Assembly: GCA_963729075.1 (NCBI GenBank)
Contig: CAVSMU010000008.1
Coordinates: forward strand, 310,001 to 374,000
Reading direction: 5' to 3'
Length of the DNA: 64,000 bases
DNA from: WHSW01 sp963729075
GTDB lineage: Bacteria; Actinomycetota; Thermoleophilia; Solirubrobacterales; 70-9
The notes under the pieces are model-generated. The model did not search any database. It saw only the letters and a list, made by a program, of their open reading frames with translations, and had not been told where the DNA came from. The position numbers were made by a program, and so were the translations under genes. Shown piece after piece: positions 47,833 through 57,654 of the stretch (the stretch's first letter is position 1; each line of letters starts with the position of its first letter).

Positions 47833-49519
47833 ATGGTTACCGCCGAGGAGATCGGGGAGGTCGAGGTCTTCGCGGCGCTCGACGCGGTGGCCCGCGAGCG
47901 GCTTTCGCGGTGCGCGGCCGACATCAGCCTCGAACCCGGCGAGTACGCGGCGGACGAGGGGAGCGAGCGGGCCCTCTTCGCGGTACTGGACGGCCGCATC
48001 GAGGCGGTCATGCGAACCGAGGGGATCGAGCGCGTGATCGGCGAACGCCACGCTGGCGACATCTTCGGGGAGGTGCCGATCACGCTGGGCACCGTGTTCC
48101 CGGTGGGGTTTCGCGCGGCGGAGAAGACGCGCGTGATGCAGATCGACGCTCACGACTACCATCGCGTGGCCGCGGAGCACCCCGAGCTCGCCAAGGCGGT
48201 CGGCAAGCTTGCGAGCAATCGGATCGGCGGCCCGCACGGGCTGCAGGGCCTGGCGGCCGAGCCGCCCCCTCCCCGGGCGATCGTTGTCGGTGATCGGCGC
48301 GATGGCTCCTGTGCCGACCTGGGCCGCTTCCTCGAGCGCAACCGGATCACGGTCAGCTGGCTGGCCCCGGACGCGCCCGAGGCCGAGCGGGCGGAGAAGC
48401 AGTGGGATGGCCGGCTGCCGGCGGCCGAGGATTGCCCCGTGGTCCGCCGCATCGCCGACGGCGAGACCCTGGTGCGACCGGAGCTCCGCAGGGTGGCCGA
48501 GTTGCTCGACGTCGGCACCGAGCCCGAGGCGGCCGAGTACGACACGGTGATCGTCGGCGCCGGACCCGCCGGGCTGGCCGCGGCGGTTTACGGAGCGTCC
48601 GAGGGCCTGCGATGCCATCGTCGTCGAGCGCGAGGCGCCCGGCGGCCAGGCCGGTACGTCCTCGCGGATCGAGAACTACCTCGGGTTTCCGTCGGGCGTT
48701 TCCGGCGAGGAACTGGCTGATCGCGCGCTGCGTCAGGCGCGCAGGCTGGGCGCGGAGATCCTGGTGACCCGGACGATCACGGGCATCGACGCGGCGGCCC
48801 ACGAGGTGCACCTGGACGGCGGCGACGTCCTGCGGGCGCGGACGATCATCCTCGCGTGCGGGGTCGTCTGGCGCCACCTGTCGATCGAGGGCTTCGAGCG
48901 GCTCGCCGGGAACGGCATCTCCTACGGCGCGGCGCGCAGCGACGCGGCGAGCACCCACGGCCTCGACATCCACATCGTCGGCGCGGCCAACTCGGCCGGC
49001 CAGGCGGCGATCTTCTTCTCGAACCACGCCCGGAGCGTGACCATCCTCTGCCGCGGCGAGGGGCTCGAGAAGCGGATGTCTCGCTATCTCATCGACCAGC
49101 TGGCCACGCGTCCGAACATCCGCGTACTGACCCGGTCGGAGGTCACGGCCGCGTACGGCCAGACCTCACTCGAAGCGATCGACGTGCACAACGCGGAGAC
49201 CGGGGAGACGACCAGGCTCGAGTCGGGCGGCCTGTTCATCTTCATCGGCGCGGACGCCGAGACCGCCTGGCTGCCGCCCGAGATCGCACTCGACCCCCAC
49301 GGCTACGTGCTCACGGGCGCCGCGGTCACGGCCGCCGGTCGCTGGCAGCTCGACCGCGACCCCTATCTGCTCGAGACGAGTGCCCCGGGGGTCTTCGCGT
49401 GCGGCGATGTCCGGTTGGGACCGGTGAAGCGCGTCGCGTCCGCGGTGGGCGAGGGCAGCATGGCGATCGCCTTCGTGCATCAGTACCTCAGCGACGTCAG
49501 CGACGGCGCGCGGCGCTGA
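47833..49519 (+). CDS. cNMP-binding / thioredoxin-reductase-like FAD protein, frameshifted near 48612
   Basis: The product has three parts. Residues about 5-130 are a cyclic-nucleotide-binding-like beta-barrel (FAALDAVARERLSRCAADISLEPGEYAADEGSE). A small thioredoxin-like linker domain with AIVVGDRR follows. Next comes a TrxR-like FAD/NAD domain starting VIVGAGPAGLAAAVYGASEG. The frame breaks there because of one extra base near 48612 (CTGCGATGCC), and the rest (VERE, then GGQAGTSSRIENYLGFPSGVSG, to 49519) is in the next frame. The Cys-x-x-Cys of thioredoxin reductase is absent. Such three-part proteins occur in actinobacteria and may link a signal nucleotide or a ligand to electron transfer. 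Confidence 0.75.
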
Positions 49520-49546
49520 TCCGCGCGACCGGACGGCGCGCGGTCC

Positions 49547-50746
49547 CTACCCGAGCAGCGCGCAGACAGCCCGCGCGTAGTTCCGGCGCAGCTTCTCGAA
49601 CGCCTCGGGCGCGTACTTGCCGGGGGCACTCGGTGCGAGCTGGCGGTTGGCCGACACGGTCACCGACTTGCGGGTGCTGCGCGTCGTCGCGGTGAACTGC
49701 GTGTACCCGTCGAAGTTGCCGGTGTGGCCGAAGACCGTCCCGCACTTCGTGTCGTATCGAAACAGCGCCAGACCGGCCGAGTTCTGACCCGGCCCCGGGG
49801 GCTCCGAGCCGCCGGTTACGAACTGGAAGAGCTGCGAGCGGACCGCGTCGCCGAACAGCCGGCCGCCCGCGTACGCGCGTATGAACCGGGTGAGCTCGTG
49901 CGGGGTCGAGTACATGCCGCCACTCGTCCACAGCGCGCTCATCGCGCAGCACTCCGTGACGTCCTCCAGCGGGTGGGTCTCGTAGCCGTTGATCCGCGGC
50001 TTCGGCAGGTCGAAGCCGCCCGGCAGCGCGGTGCGTTCGAGGTCGAGGGGATCGAGGACGAGCTCGGAGAGCAACTGCTCGTAGGTCTTCGAGGTCGCCG
50101 CCTCGGCCATCAGCGCGATCACGACGTTGTCGGTGTTCGAGTAGCTGAAGGCACTTCCCGGCGGGAAGCCGAGGGGCTGATCGGCGACGAAGTCGATCAG
50201 CATCTGGTGGGTGAATGGACCGTGCGGGTGCTGCGCGAAGTACTGGAAGAACTCGAGGGTCGTGAAGCTCGGTACCCCACTGGTGTGCTGCAGCAGCTGG
50301 CGCAGGGTGACGGCCCCCCAGGCCGCCGGCAGGTTCGGAAGGCGCGCGCCGATCGTGTCGTCGAGCGACAGCACGCCTCGATCCACGAGTCCGAGGGCCA
50401 CGGCGCCGCTGAAGGCCTTGGAGGTGCTCGCGATGCGCATGTACTTGCTCGGCGTAAAGCGAGCCCCGCTCTTCGCGTCGGCGACGCCGGCGGTGAGAAA
50501 CGTCTCGTGCTTGCCGCGGCGCAGCAGCACCGAGACCCCTGGCGGCCCGCCCCGCAGGTCGACCAGCCGGTCCAGGGAACGCTGCAGGCGCTTTTCGCTC
50601 ACCTGCGGCTTCGCGGCGTCGAATCGCTCCGCGGTCGCGCCTCGCGCGAACGGTGCGGAGAGCATGAGCGCGAGCGCCAGCGCGACGGTTCCGGCGATAA
50701 ACGGCCGCGGCAGCCCGTCCATCACATCCAGTCTCTTCCCGAGCAC
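49547..50746 (-). CDS. Exported beta-lactamase-fold serine hydrolase
   Basis: A 399-residue protein of the class C beta-lactamase/DD-peptidase family. The GTG at 50746 has GGGAGG five bases upstream. A signal or anchor segment follows (PFIAGTVALALALMLSAPFARG). Catalytic motifs: STSK (107-110), YSN (202-204) and HTG in the late GHTGNFDGY. Substrates may be peptidoglycan peptides, D-amino esters or lactams. It is not a proven resistance enzyme because the HTG and loop details are those of general hydrolases. The same reading frame is open through the AraC gene upstream without a stop. Confidence 0.82.
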   Translation of the reverse strand: MLGKRLDVMDGLPRPFIAGTVALALALMLSAPFARGATAERFDAAKPQVSEKRLQRSLDRLVDLRGGPPGVSVLLRRGKHETFLTAGVADAKSGARFTPSKYMRIASTSKAFSGAVALGLVDRGVLSLDDTIGARLPNLPAAWGAVTLRQLLQHTSGVPSFTTLEFFQYFAQHPHGPFTHQMLIDFVADQPLGFPPGSAFSYSNTDNVVIALMAEAATSKTYEQLLSELVLDPLDLERTALPGGFDLPKPRINGYETHPLEDVTECCAMSALWTSGGMYSTPHELTRFIRAYAGGRLFGDAVRSQLFQFVTGGSEPPGPGQNSAGLALFRYDTKCGTVFGHTGNFDGYTQFTATTRSTRKSVTVSANRQLAPSAPGKYAPEAFEKLRRNYARAVCALLG

Positions 50747-51802
50747 TCCCGCCTCCCGTCGTCGCCGCTGTGTGTACCCGCCTTCGTGCTTCGATCCTAG
50801 TCCGATCATGTCGCCCGCGAGCACCGCGAGCGGATCGTCCTCGGCCGTCCGCTTCCTCACCGACCCCGGCGGGACGCCGGTCACCCGCTTGAAGGCCCGC
50901 GCGAACGCCGCCTCCGACCTGTAGCCGAGGCGGTCGGCGAGCTCGGCGACCGTTGCGCCCTCGTCCCGGAGGGTGTTGAGAGCGACGTGCATCCGCCATC
51001 GCGTCACGTACTGCATCGCGGGCTCGCCGACGAGCTCGCTGAACCGGGCCGCGAACGCCGAGCGCGACATCGCCAGTTCGTCGGCGAGGGCGGCGACGGT
51101 CCACGGTCGCGACGGGTCGCGGTGAATGAGCGCCAGCGCGCGGCCGATCTGCGGATCCCGAAGCGCGCCGAGCCATCCGCTCCGGGCGTCCGGCGCGCGG
51201 TCGATCCAGGCGCGGATCGCGTGGATGACGAGGATGTCGGCGAGCCGTGTGATCACCGCCTCTCCACCGGGTCGGAGCTCGCGCGCCTCGGCCGCCATCA
51301 GCCCCAGCGTGGTCGAGATTCGGTCGACCCCTCCCGCCGGGGCGTCCCGCGGCTCGACGTGGACGATCTCCGGCAGGATCCCGACCAGGTTGCGCGCCGC
51401 GGGATGGTCGAAGCGCACGGCGCCGCAGATCAACGTCGTCGCGGGCCCGCCGCCGCCGTGGCGCAGGACGTCGTAGCGGTCCGACACCCGCTCGAGCTCG
51501 AGCTCGAGGATCGGGGGCGCCGGTGCCGCCGGCTCGCTGCGGAGCACGTGGCCCTCGCCGTGCGGGACCAGCGCGAGGTCGCCGCGTCCGAGGCGGACGG
51601 CTGAGCCGCCCGGCGTCTGGAGCGTGACCTCGCCCTCAGACACCACGTGGAACCAGATGTACCCGGGGAGCGGCATCAAGGTCATGCCCCAGGGAGCGCT
51701 GAGCTCCGAGCGGCAGTAGTAGGCGCCGTTCATCCGCAACGCGTGCAGTGCCTCGCCGAGCGGGTCGGCCGGGGCCCAGGGATCGAGCGAGCTTGTCACC
51801 AC
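50747..51802 (-). CDS. AraC-family regulator with cupin-type sensor domain
   Basis: The N-terminal part is a cupin-like ligand domain (PLPGYIWFHVVSEGEVTLQTPGG, then LALVPHGEGHVLRS). The AraC HTH is near residue 215 onward: VAALADELAMSRSAFAARFSELVGEPAMQYVTRWRMHVAL, then VAELADRLGYRSEAAFARAFKRVTGVPPG. The regulator should end near residue 318 but the frame stays open into the beta-lactamase gene. A TGA out of frame at 50806-50808 suggests a one-base indel. It is divergent from the cupin gene at 51941, which it may control. The 3' boundary given is the last open codon before the hydrolase start. Confidence 0.8.
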
Positions 51803-51940
51803 GGAGCGGAGTATGAGGGTCGACAGTTCGTGCGTCCAGCCCTGCTGGACGAATGAGCATGAGATTGCCCGATTGAGTCATAGACACGCCGGTTGGCGGA
51901 GCCGATACTGGACGAAATGCAAGTCAGAGGAGGCACCGAC

Positions 51941-52528
51941 ATGACCAACGGCACGATCACCCCGGGCGAGACGCTCGAGAACCCGATCACCGGCGAGCGA
52001 TTCACCTTCACCGACACGGCCGCGACCACCGACGGCGAGCTGCTCGCCTTCGACTTCGCCCTGAGGCCGGGCGGTGCCGTTCCGATCTCCCACGTCCACC
52101 CGATCCAGACCGAGCGTTTCGAGGTCACATCCGGGCGGATGCGGTTCCGTGTCGGGCGCCGCACGGTGATCGCCGAGCCGGGAGACGTCGTCGAGGTCGA
52201 GCCGGGCACTCGGCACTCGTTCGCCAACGACGGGGACGAGGAGGCGACGCTCACGGTCGAGGTCCGCCCGGCGCTCGCGATGGAGCGGATGCTCGCCGAA
52301 GTCATCGCGATGGCGCGTGCCGGCCGGATGACCAGGCGCGGCATGCCCCGCAACCTGCTCGACCTCGCGCTGCTCGCCCGCACCTACGACCGGGAGGCCC
52401 ACGCGCCGCTGCTCGGCGTCCGCCTGCAGCGGATCCTGCTCGCGCCTCTCGTCTTCCTCGCGCGGCGACGCAGGAATTCGCACCGCACAGAACTCCTCGC
52501 CGCCGAGCCGGCGGCCGTCCGGACCTGA
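51941..52528 (+). CDS. Cupin-domain protein
   Basis: A 195-residue protein. The ATG at 51941 has GGAGG eight bases upstream; a longer frame exists but lacks a ribosome site. The cupin barrel is clear: GGAVPISHVHPIQTERFEVTSGRMRFRVGRR and AEPGDVVEVEPGTRHSFANDGDEEATLTVEV contain His-x-His...Glu and the second His, giving the metal site. The C-terminal helix contains RRNSHRTELLAAEP. Such small cupins act as dioxygenase-like or sensor proteins. Its divergent neighbour is AraC and its downstream neighbour an NmrA-like protein. Confidence 0.82.
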   Translation: MTNGTITPGETLENPITGERFTFTDTAATTDGELLAFDFALRPGGAVPISHVHPIQTERFEVTSGRMRFRVGRRTVIAEPGDVVEVEPGTRHSFANDGDEEATLTVEVRPALAMERMLAEVIAMARAGRMTRRGMPRNLLDLALLARTYDREAHAPLLGVRLQRILLAPLVFLARRRRNSHRTELLAAEPAAVRT

Positions 52529-52561
52529 TCCGTCCGATCAACCACGACCAGGAGGCCAACG

Positions 52562-53392
52562 ATGAAACCCGCAACCACACTCGTACTGGGAGGCACCGGC
52601 AAGACCGGCCGCCGGGTCGCCGAGCGTCTCGAGCGCGGCGGCCACGCGATCCGCGTCGGCTCGCGGTCGAACGCGCCGGCGTTCGACTGGGAGGACCGCG
52701 CGACCTGGGCCGGAGCGCTCGACGGCGCCGAAGCCGTCTACATCTCGTACTACCCCGACCTCGCGGTCCCCGGGGCGCCCGATGCCGTCGGCGAGTTCAC
52801 CGCGCAAGCGGTGGGCGCCGGGGCACGCCGGCTGGTCCTGGTCTCGGGCCGGGGCGAGCGGGAGGCGCAGCGGAGCGAGCGGGTGCTCGAGCAGGCGGCC
52901 GACGGTGCCGAGTGGACCGTCGTCCGTGCGAGCTGGTTCAACCAGAACTTCAACGAGGGCTACCTGCTCGACCCGGTGCTCTCCGGGGAGGTCGCGCTGC
53001 CGGCCGGCGACGTCCCCGAGCCGTTCGTCGACGCCGACGACATCGCCGACGTCGCCGTCCTTGCGCTGACCGAGGACGGCCACTCCGGTGAGGTCTACGA
53101 GGTGACCGGGCCCCGGCTGCTGACCTTCGCCGAGGCGGTCGACGAGATCGCCCGGGCGACCGGCCGCGACCTCCGTTACACGCGGATCGCGGTCGACGAA
53201 CTCGCCGCGGGGCTCGCCGAGGCGCAGGTGCCCGATGACTACATCGGCCTCCTGCGCTACATCTTCGGTGAGGTCCTCGACGGACGCAACGCCAAGGTCA
53301 CCGACGGCGTCCAGAGAGCGCTGGGGCGCGAGCCGCGCGACTTCGCCGACTTCGTCCGCGACGCGGCGGCGACGGGGGTGTGGGATGTCTGA
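52562..53392 (+). CDS. NmrA-like NAD(P)-binding protein (atypical SDR)
   Basis: A 276-residue protein with LVLGGTGKTGRRVAERLERGGHAIRVGSR, an NAD(P)-binding glycine motif, then VYISYYPDLAVPGAP and LVLVSGRGEREAQRSERVLEQAAD, the standard order of NmrA/NAD(P)H-binding proteins. NQNFNEGYLLDPVLSGEV and PFVDADDIADVAVLALTEDGHSG are also family-typical. It lacks the catalytic Tyr-x-x-x-Lys, so it may be a sensor or an NAD(P)H:quinone oxidoreductase relative. The stop region overlaps the next gene by eight bases, indicating an operon with the DUF1772 membrane protein. Confidence 0.88.
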   Translation: MKPATTLVLGGTGKTGRRVAERLERGGHAIRVGSRSNAPAFDWEDRATWAGALDGAEAVYISYYPDLAVPGAPDAVGEFTAQAVGAGARRLVLVSGRGEREAQRSERVLEQAADGAEWTVVRASWFNQNFNEGYLLDPVLSGEVALPAGDVPEPFVDADDIADVAVLALTEDGHSGEVYEVTGPRLLTFAEAVDEIARATGRDLRYTRIAVDELAAGLAEAQVPDDYIGLLRYIFGEVLDGRNAKVTDGVQRALGREPRDFADFVRDAAATGVWDV

Positions 53393-53867
53393 CCTCACGG
53401 TCGCCCTGACGATCGCAACCGCACTGGGCTGCGGGGTCGCCGGCGGCATCTTCTTCGCCTTCTCGACCTTCGTCATGCGAGCCCTCGAGGACGTCCCGGT
53501 CCCCGCCGGAGTGGGCGCGATGCAAGCGATAAACCTGCGCGTCATCAACCCGTGGTTCATGCTCGTATTCCTCGGCACGGGCGTCGCCGGCGCGGCGACC
53601 ATCGCGATCGCGATCGCCAACCTCGGCGACGCCTACGCCCCGTACCTGATCGCGGCCGGCATCCTCTATCTCGTGGGCTCGCTCGTGGTGACGATGGCGG
53701 GCAACCAGCCGCGAAACCTGGCTCTCGGCGAGCTCGATCCGCAGGCCCCCGAGACCGCTCGCTTCTGGTCCCGGTACGTACGCGAATGGAACCGCCTCAA
53801 CCACGTGCGCACGCTCGCCTGCGTGATCGCCGCCGGCCTCGAGATGGGAGCGCTCCGCGTCGGCTGA
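53385..53867 (+). CDS. DUF1772-family (anthrone-oxygenase-like) membrane protein
   Basis: A 160-residue membrane protein with about four hydrophobic segments. LTIATALGCGVAGGIFFAFSTFVMRALEDVPVPAGVGAMQAINLRVINPWFM is the DUF1772 opening, with the segment ending in Phe-Met, and the C-terminal VREWNRLNHVRTLACVIAAG is the family end. Family members include anthrone oxygenases; many are unknown. Genes like this often accompany NmrA proteins and AraC regulators in actinobacteria, as here. The ATG at 53385 overlaps the NmrA stop, giving coupling. Confidence 0.85.
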   Translation: MSDLTVALTIATALGCGVAGGIFFAFSTFVMRALEDVPVPAGVGAMQAINLRVINPWFMLVFLGTGVAGAATIAIAIANLGDAYAPYLIAAGILYLVGSLVVTMAGNQPRNLALGELDPQAPETARFWSRYVREWNRLNHVRTLACVIAAGLEMGALRVG

Positions 53868-53936
53868 GGCGCGGAGGACCGATGAGTCCTGCCGCTCTCG
53901 CCGGTCCTAATGACGACCACTCAGAAAAGGGGCACC

Positions 53937-54837
53937 ATGAACGAACCGAGCACCATGAGCGAGCCGAAGACCGAGACCCTGGACGCGCCGGGCGCCGTCC
54001 TCGCCTACGACACCCGGGAGGCGGACGGCGAGAGCACCGCGCCGACGCTCCTGATGATCGGGTCGCCGATGGACGCCAGCGGGTTCACGACGCTGGTCGA
54101 GCACTTCCGCGACCGGAAGGTCGTGACGTACGACCCGCGCGGGGTCACGCGCAGCGAGCGGACCGACCCGACCACCGAGACCACACCCGAGGAGCACGCG
54201 GACGATCTGCACCGCGTGATCGCCGCGGTGGGAACCGAGCCCGTGGACGTCTTCGCCAGCAGCGGCGGGGCGGTCAACGCGCTGGCGCTGGTGGCCCGGC
54301 ACCCCGAGCAGGTGCGTGTGCTCGTCGCGCACGAACCGCCGGCGGCGACAGGTCCTCCCGGACCGCGAGCAGGCGCTGGCCGCGACGGAGAGCATCCGCG
54401 AGATCTACGAGCGCGACGGCCTCGGTCCGGCGATGGCGAAGTTCATCGCGCTCACCGCGCTGAAGGGACCGGTCACCGCGGAGTTCGCGTCAGGAGCGGC
54501 GCCGAATCCCGCCGACTTCGGCTTGCCGACCGAGGACGACGGCGCCCGCGACGATGTGCTGCTCGGCCAGAACCTCGTCACCTGCACGCACTACGAGCCC
54601 GACTCCGACGCGCTTCGCGCGGCGTCGACCCGGATCGTGCTCGCGGCCGGTGCCGAATCCGAGGGCGAGCTGGCGCACCGCGCTGCCGTGGCGGTGGCCG
54701 AGCGGCTCGGGACGGAAGCCGTCGTCTTCCCCAGCCACCACGGCGGCTTCCTCGGCGGCGAGTTCGGTCAGCAGGGCGACCCTGACGCGTTCGCCGCGAC
54801 TCTCCGGCGCGTCCTAGACGAGGACGGCGACCGCTAG
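53937..54837 (+). CDS. Alpha/beta-hydrolase, interrupted by a frameshift near 54349
   Basis: The gene starts at the ATG at 53937 (AAGGGG upstream). The first 140 residues are an alpha/beta-hydrolase N-terminus: LLMIGSPMDASGF, VVTYDPRGVTRSE and VFASSGGAVNALALVARHPEQVRVLVAHEPPAA, with the nucleophile Ser in SSGG. One extra base near 54349 breaks the frame. The remainder, DREQALAATESIREIYERDGLGPAMAKFIALTALKG, then VFPSHHGGFLGGEF with the His, is in the next frame to 54837. Together they give a full hydrolase of about 299 residues, possibly a carboxylesterase. Confidence 0.78.
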
Positions 54838-54867
54838 GCCGAAGCGCCGCGTCCCGCCCGGACGCGC

Positions 54868-55704
54868 TCAGATCTCGCTCGGAAGCGGATCGCCCTCGGG
54901 GGTGCACGGTGGAGCCACCTCGACGTGTTGGCCCTCGGCCTCCTCCGCGATGGTGTGCAGCGTGTGCTCCATCTCGATCGGCGTGATGCTTCCACTCTCA
55001 TTTGCGAAGGGGTGGTCAAGGAACCAGACCAGGAACAGCACGGAGGCGACCATCGCGGTCACCGATGCCACGACCGCGGCCTGGACGAGGAAGGTCCCAC
55101 GACGGCTCGAGCCGAGAATCACCCAGCCGATCGTCAGGAAGGCGCCCAGCAGCAAGACGAGCCACATGGGCTCGGGCACGGTGCGGACGGCCTCGGCAAG
55201 CCGCGTGCGGCGGCCCTCGATTCGCTGGTCCTGTTCGGTGAGCAGCTGGCGGAATGACGCCCGTTGGACGAACGTGTCGGCCTCGGTTTGCAACGCCTGC
55301 TGTCGGAACCGGGTCCCCCAGTCGTTGACGAGCGCGCTGGATTCCCCCTCCTGCATGGCGGGCCAGGCGTCATGGATCACCGCGCGGCCGTAGCAGACCA
55401 GTACGCCCTCGAGGCGCTCGAGCTGCTCCGGTGAGAATGCCTCCGCCGTGCGGGAGAGCTGGAGGACCGCCTCAGCCTCGGCTTCCGCGCCCGACTTCGC
55501 GTCGTTGTAGCTCGTGTAGGCCGAGATGACCACGAACGCAAGCAGCACGGCGTATGCAACGCCGAGGAACTCGAACGCCTCATCGTGCTCACGAACCTCC
55601 CGCGCGAAGCGCTCGTTGAACGGGCTGCGCCGCGCCAGCCACAGCAACCCGACGCACACCGCGGCCACGCCGATCACGCTGACAGCCGCCCAGGCCAGGC
55701 TCAT
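54868..55704 (-). CDS. DUF4239-family membrane protein (bestrophin-like)
   Basis: A 278-residue protein of DUF4239. It has an N-terminal helix (WAAVSVIGVAAVCVGLLWLA), a second (FLGVAYAVLLAFVVISAYTSYN) and two more near residues 180-230 (WLVLLLGAFLTIGWVILG and FLVQAAVVASVTAMVASVLFLVWFLDHPF), which frame a helical soluble domain. DUF4239 proteins have a bestrophin-like topology but no proven channel activity. The conserved DHPF near the end is typical. It stands alone and converges with the alpha/beta-hydrolase gene. Confidence 0.85.
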   Translation of the reverse strand: MSLAWAAVSVIGVAAVCVGLLWLARRSPFNERFAREVREHDEAFEFLGVAYAVLLAFVVISAYTSYNDAKSGAEAEAEAVLQLSRTAEAFSPEQLERLEGVLVCYGRAVIHDAWPAMQEGESSALVNDWGTRFRQQALQTEADTFVQRASFRQLLTEQDQRIEGRRTRLAEAVRTVPEPMWLVLLLGAFLTIGWVILGSSRRGTFLVQAAVVASVTAMVASVLFLVWFLDHPFANESGSITPIEMEHTLHTIAEEAEGQHVEVAPPCTPEGDPLPSEI

Positions 55705-55801
55705 TCGTTGGCCTCCCGCACCTCGATCCCGCCGAGGCTATCCGAGCCGCCGAGCGGTCGGCGTAAAGCGGGTCCGAGCTGAATCCGACAGGTCGTCGTG
55801 G

Positions 55802-56014
55802 CTACGGCGCGGACCTCCACTGCGCGCGCCACTCGGGCGCCTCCCAGCCCTCGGCGACGAGGTTCTCGACTCCGACGAACCGCTCGCCGGACTGTGGGAA
55901 CTCGAGCACCGCGTCCTCGTGGTACATGTCGTGGGCGGCGTCGGGGTCGCTGCCGGCGTACTCGAAGTGCCGCTCGAGCATCTCCCTGACCGTCTCGGCG
56001 TCCATGCTGCACAT
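55802..56014 (-). CDS. Short SnoaL-like protein, probably truncated
   Basis: A 70-residue product. EMLERHFEYAGSDPDAAHDMYHEDAVLEFPQSGERFVGVENL is a good match to the first half of NTF2-fold proteins of about 120 residues, where the conserved Glu-Phe-Pro-Gln-Ser-Gly follows the first strands. After GVENL the sequence turns into a non-family tail (VAEGWEAPEWRAQWRSAP) and stops. The second half of the fold is missing, so this is either a decayed gene or has a frame break after position 55870. It lies 34 bases upstream of the divergent antiporter. Confidence 0.6.
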   Translation of the reverse strand: MCSMDAETVREMLERHFEYAGSDPDAAHDMYHEDAVLEFPQSGERFVGVENLVAEGWEAPEWRAQWRSAP

Positions 56015-56048
56015 ACTGCCGATTTGCCACCAGCGCTAGACCCCGACC

Positions 56049-57635
56049 ATGCATGAGACCGAGCTCCTGATCCTCGCGCTGTGCGTCGCCATCCCGACGC
56101 TGAGCGTGATCGCGCGTCTGCTCGGGATCCCGTACCCGATCGTGCTCGTGGTCGGGGCGATCCCGCTGGGCTACCTGCCGGGTGTCCCCGACGTCGAGCT
56201 CGACCCGGACTTGGTGCTGGTGATCTTCCTGCCGCCGCTGCTCTACGTGGCGGCGTTCTTCGCCGACCTGCGGGCGCTGCGCGACCAAGCTCGAGCGCTA
56301 ACGCTGACGTCGATTGGACTGGTGCTGCTCACGACCTGTGCCGTCGGCGTCGTCGGGCACGAGCTCATCGGCCTGTCGTGGCCGGTCGCCTTCGCGCTCG
56401 GCGCCATCGTGTCGCCGACCGACCCGGTGGCCGCGACCGCGATCGCGCGCCAGCTCGGCGCCCCGCGTCGGCTGGTGAACGCGATCGAGGGGGAAAGCCT
56501 GGTCAACGACGCATCGGCGCTGATCGCCTACCGGGTCGCGGTGGCGGCGGCGGTCGGCGGCAGCTTCTCGCTCTTCGACGCGAGCATCGACTTCGTCGTC
56601 GCGGTGGTCGGCGGCGTCGCCATCGGCCTGGCGGTCGGAGCCGTCGTCGCCGAGGTCCGACGGCGACTCGACGACATCCCGGTCGAAATCACCATCTCGC
56701 TGGCGACCGGTTACGCCGCGTACCTGCCGGCGGAGGCGCTCGACGTCTCGGGCGTGCTCGCCGCGGTCACCGCGGGGATCTACCTCGGCTGGCTGGCGCC
56801 CAGGCTGGCGACCCCGCAGATGCGCATGCAGGGCCGGGCGGTGTGGGAGTTCATCGTCTTCGTTCTCAACGCCGTGCTGTTCGTGCTGATCGGGCTCCAG
56901 CTCCCGAGCGTCGTGGACGGGGTGTCGCAGATCGACGCGGCCACCCTCGCGGGCTACGCGCTGGCGACGGTCGCCGTGGTGGTCGGCGCCCGCTTCCTGT
57001 GGATGTTCACGATCCCCTACCTGCTCCGGGCGATCGACCGCCGCCCGAGCCAGGTCGCGCGGAGGGTCGGCGCCGCCCCGCGGGTGATCATGGGCTGGGC
57101 AGGGATGCGCGGCGCCGTCTCACTCGCGGCGGCGCTCTCGCTGCCACTCGAGACCGACGCCGGCGCGCCGTTCCCCGAGCGCGACCTGGTGATCTTCCTC
57201 GCCTACTGCGTGGTCCTGTTCACGGTCGTCGTCCAGGGGCTGACGCTGCCCGCACTGATCCGCCGGCTGGGGGTGGTCGACGACGGCGCGGACGAGGAGG
57301 CCGAGGAGCAGGCCGCTCGGATCGCGGCCGCGGAGGCGGCGCTCGGGGCGCTGGACGGGCTCGCGGAAGAGGAGTGGACGCGGACGGACACCGTCGAGCG
57401 GCTGCGAAGGCTGTACGCGTTTCGCCGCCGTCGCTTCGCCACCCTTCGCGGCGACCTGGAGGACGAGGACGGGATCGTCGACCAGTCGCTCGCCTACCAG
57501 CGCCTGATGCACGACGTGATCGAGGCCCAGCGCGCGGCGATCGTGCAGATGCGAAACGAGGGCACGATCTCCTTCGACGTCATGCGCCGGGTCGAGCGCG
57601 ACCTCGACCTCGAGGAGTCGCGACTGGAGGTCTGA
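56049..57635 (+). CDS. CPA1-family Na+/H+ antiporter
   Basis: A 528-residue integral membrane protein with about 12 hydrophobic segments. GAIVSPTDPVAATAIARQLGAPRRLVNAIEGESLVNDASALIAYRVA contains the family's Asn-Asp ion-binding centre and the essential Asp-Pro-Val. MGWAGMRGAVSLAAALSLP is the hallmark Arg segment. A soluble C-terminal tail of about 120 residues with coiled-coil character follows (EEAEEQAARIAAAEAALGALDGLAEEEWTR, then VERLRRLYAFRRRRF). It exchanges Na+ or K+ for protons for pH and salt balance. The ATG at 56049 is followed by the first helix directly. Confidence 0.92.
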   Translation: MHETELLILALCVAIPTLSVIARLLGIPYPIVLVVGAIPLGYLPGVPDVELDPDLVLVIFLPPLLYVAAFFADLRALRDQARALTLTSIGLVLLTTCAVGVVGHELIGLSWPVAFALGAIVSPTDPVAATAIARQLGAPRRLVNAIEGESLVNDASALIAYRVAVAAAVGGSFSLFDASIDFVVAVVGGVAIGLAVGAVVAEVRRRLDDIPVEITISLATGYAAYLPAEALDVSGVLAAVTAGIYLGWLAPRLATPQMRMQGRAVWEFIVFVLNAVLFVLIGLQLPSVVDGVSQIDAATLAGYALATVAVVVGARFLWMFTIPYLLRAIDRRPSQVARRVGAAPRVIMGWAGMRGAVSLAAALSLPLETDAGAPFPERDLVIFLAYCVVLFTVVVQGLTLPALIRRLGVVDDGADEEAEEQAARIAAAEAALGALDGLAEEEWTRTDTVERLRRLYAFRRRRFATLRGDLEDEDGIVDQSLAYQRLMHDVIEAQRAAIVQMRNEGTISFDVMRRVERDLDLEESRLEV

Positions 57636-57654
57636 GCGTTCGGGGTTCGGCTAT

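Noticed and set aside
50200..50924. Plus-strand open frame opposite the AraC/beta-lactamase junction
   Set aside because: It has no domain, is Arg/Ser-rich, and lies wholly antisense to motif-bearing genes.
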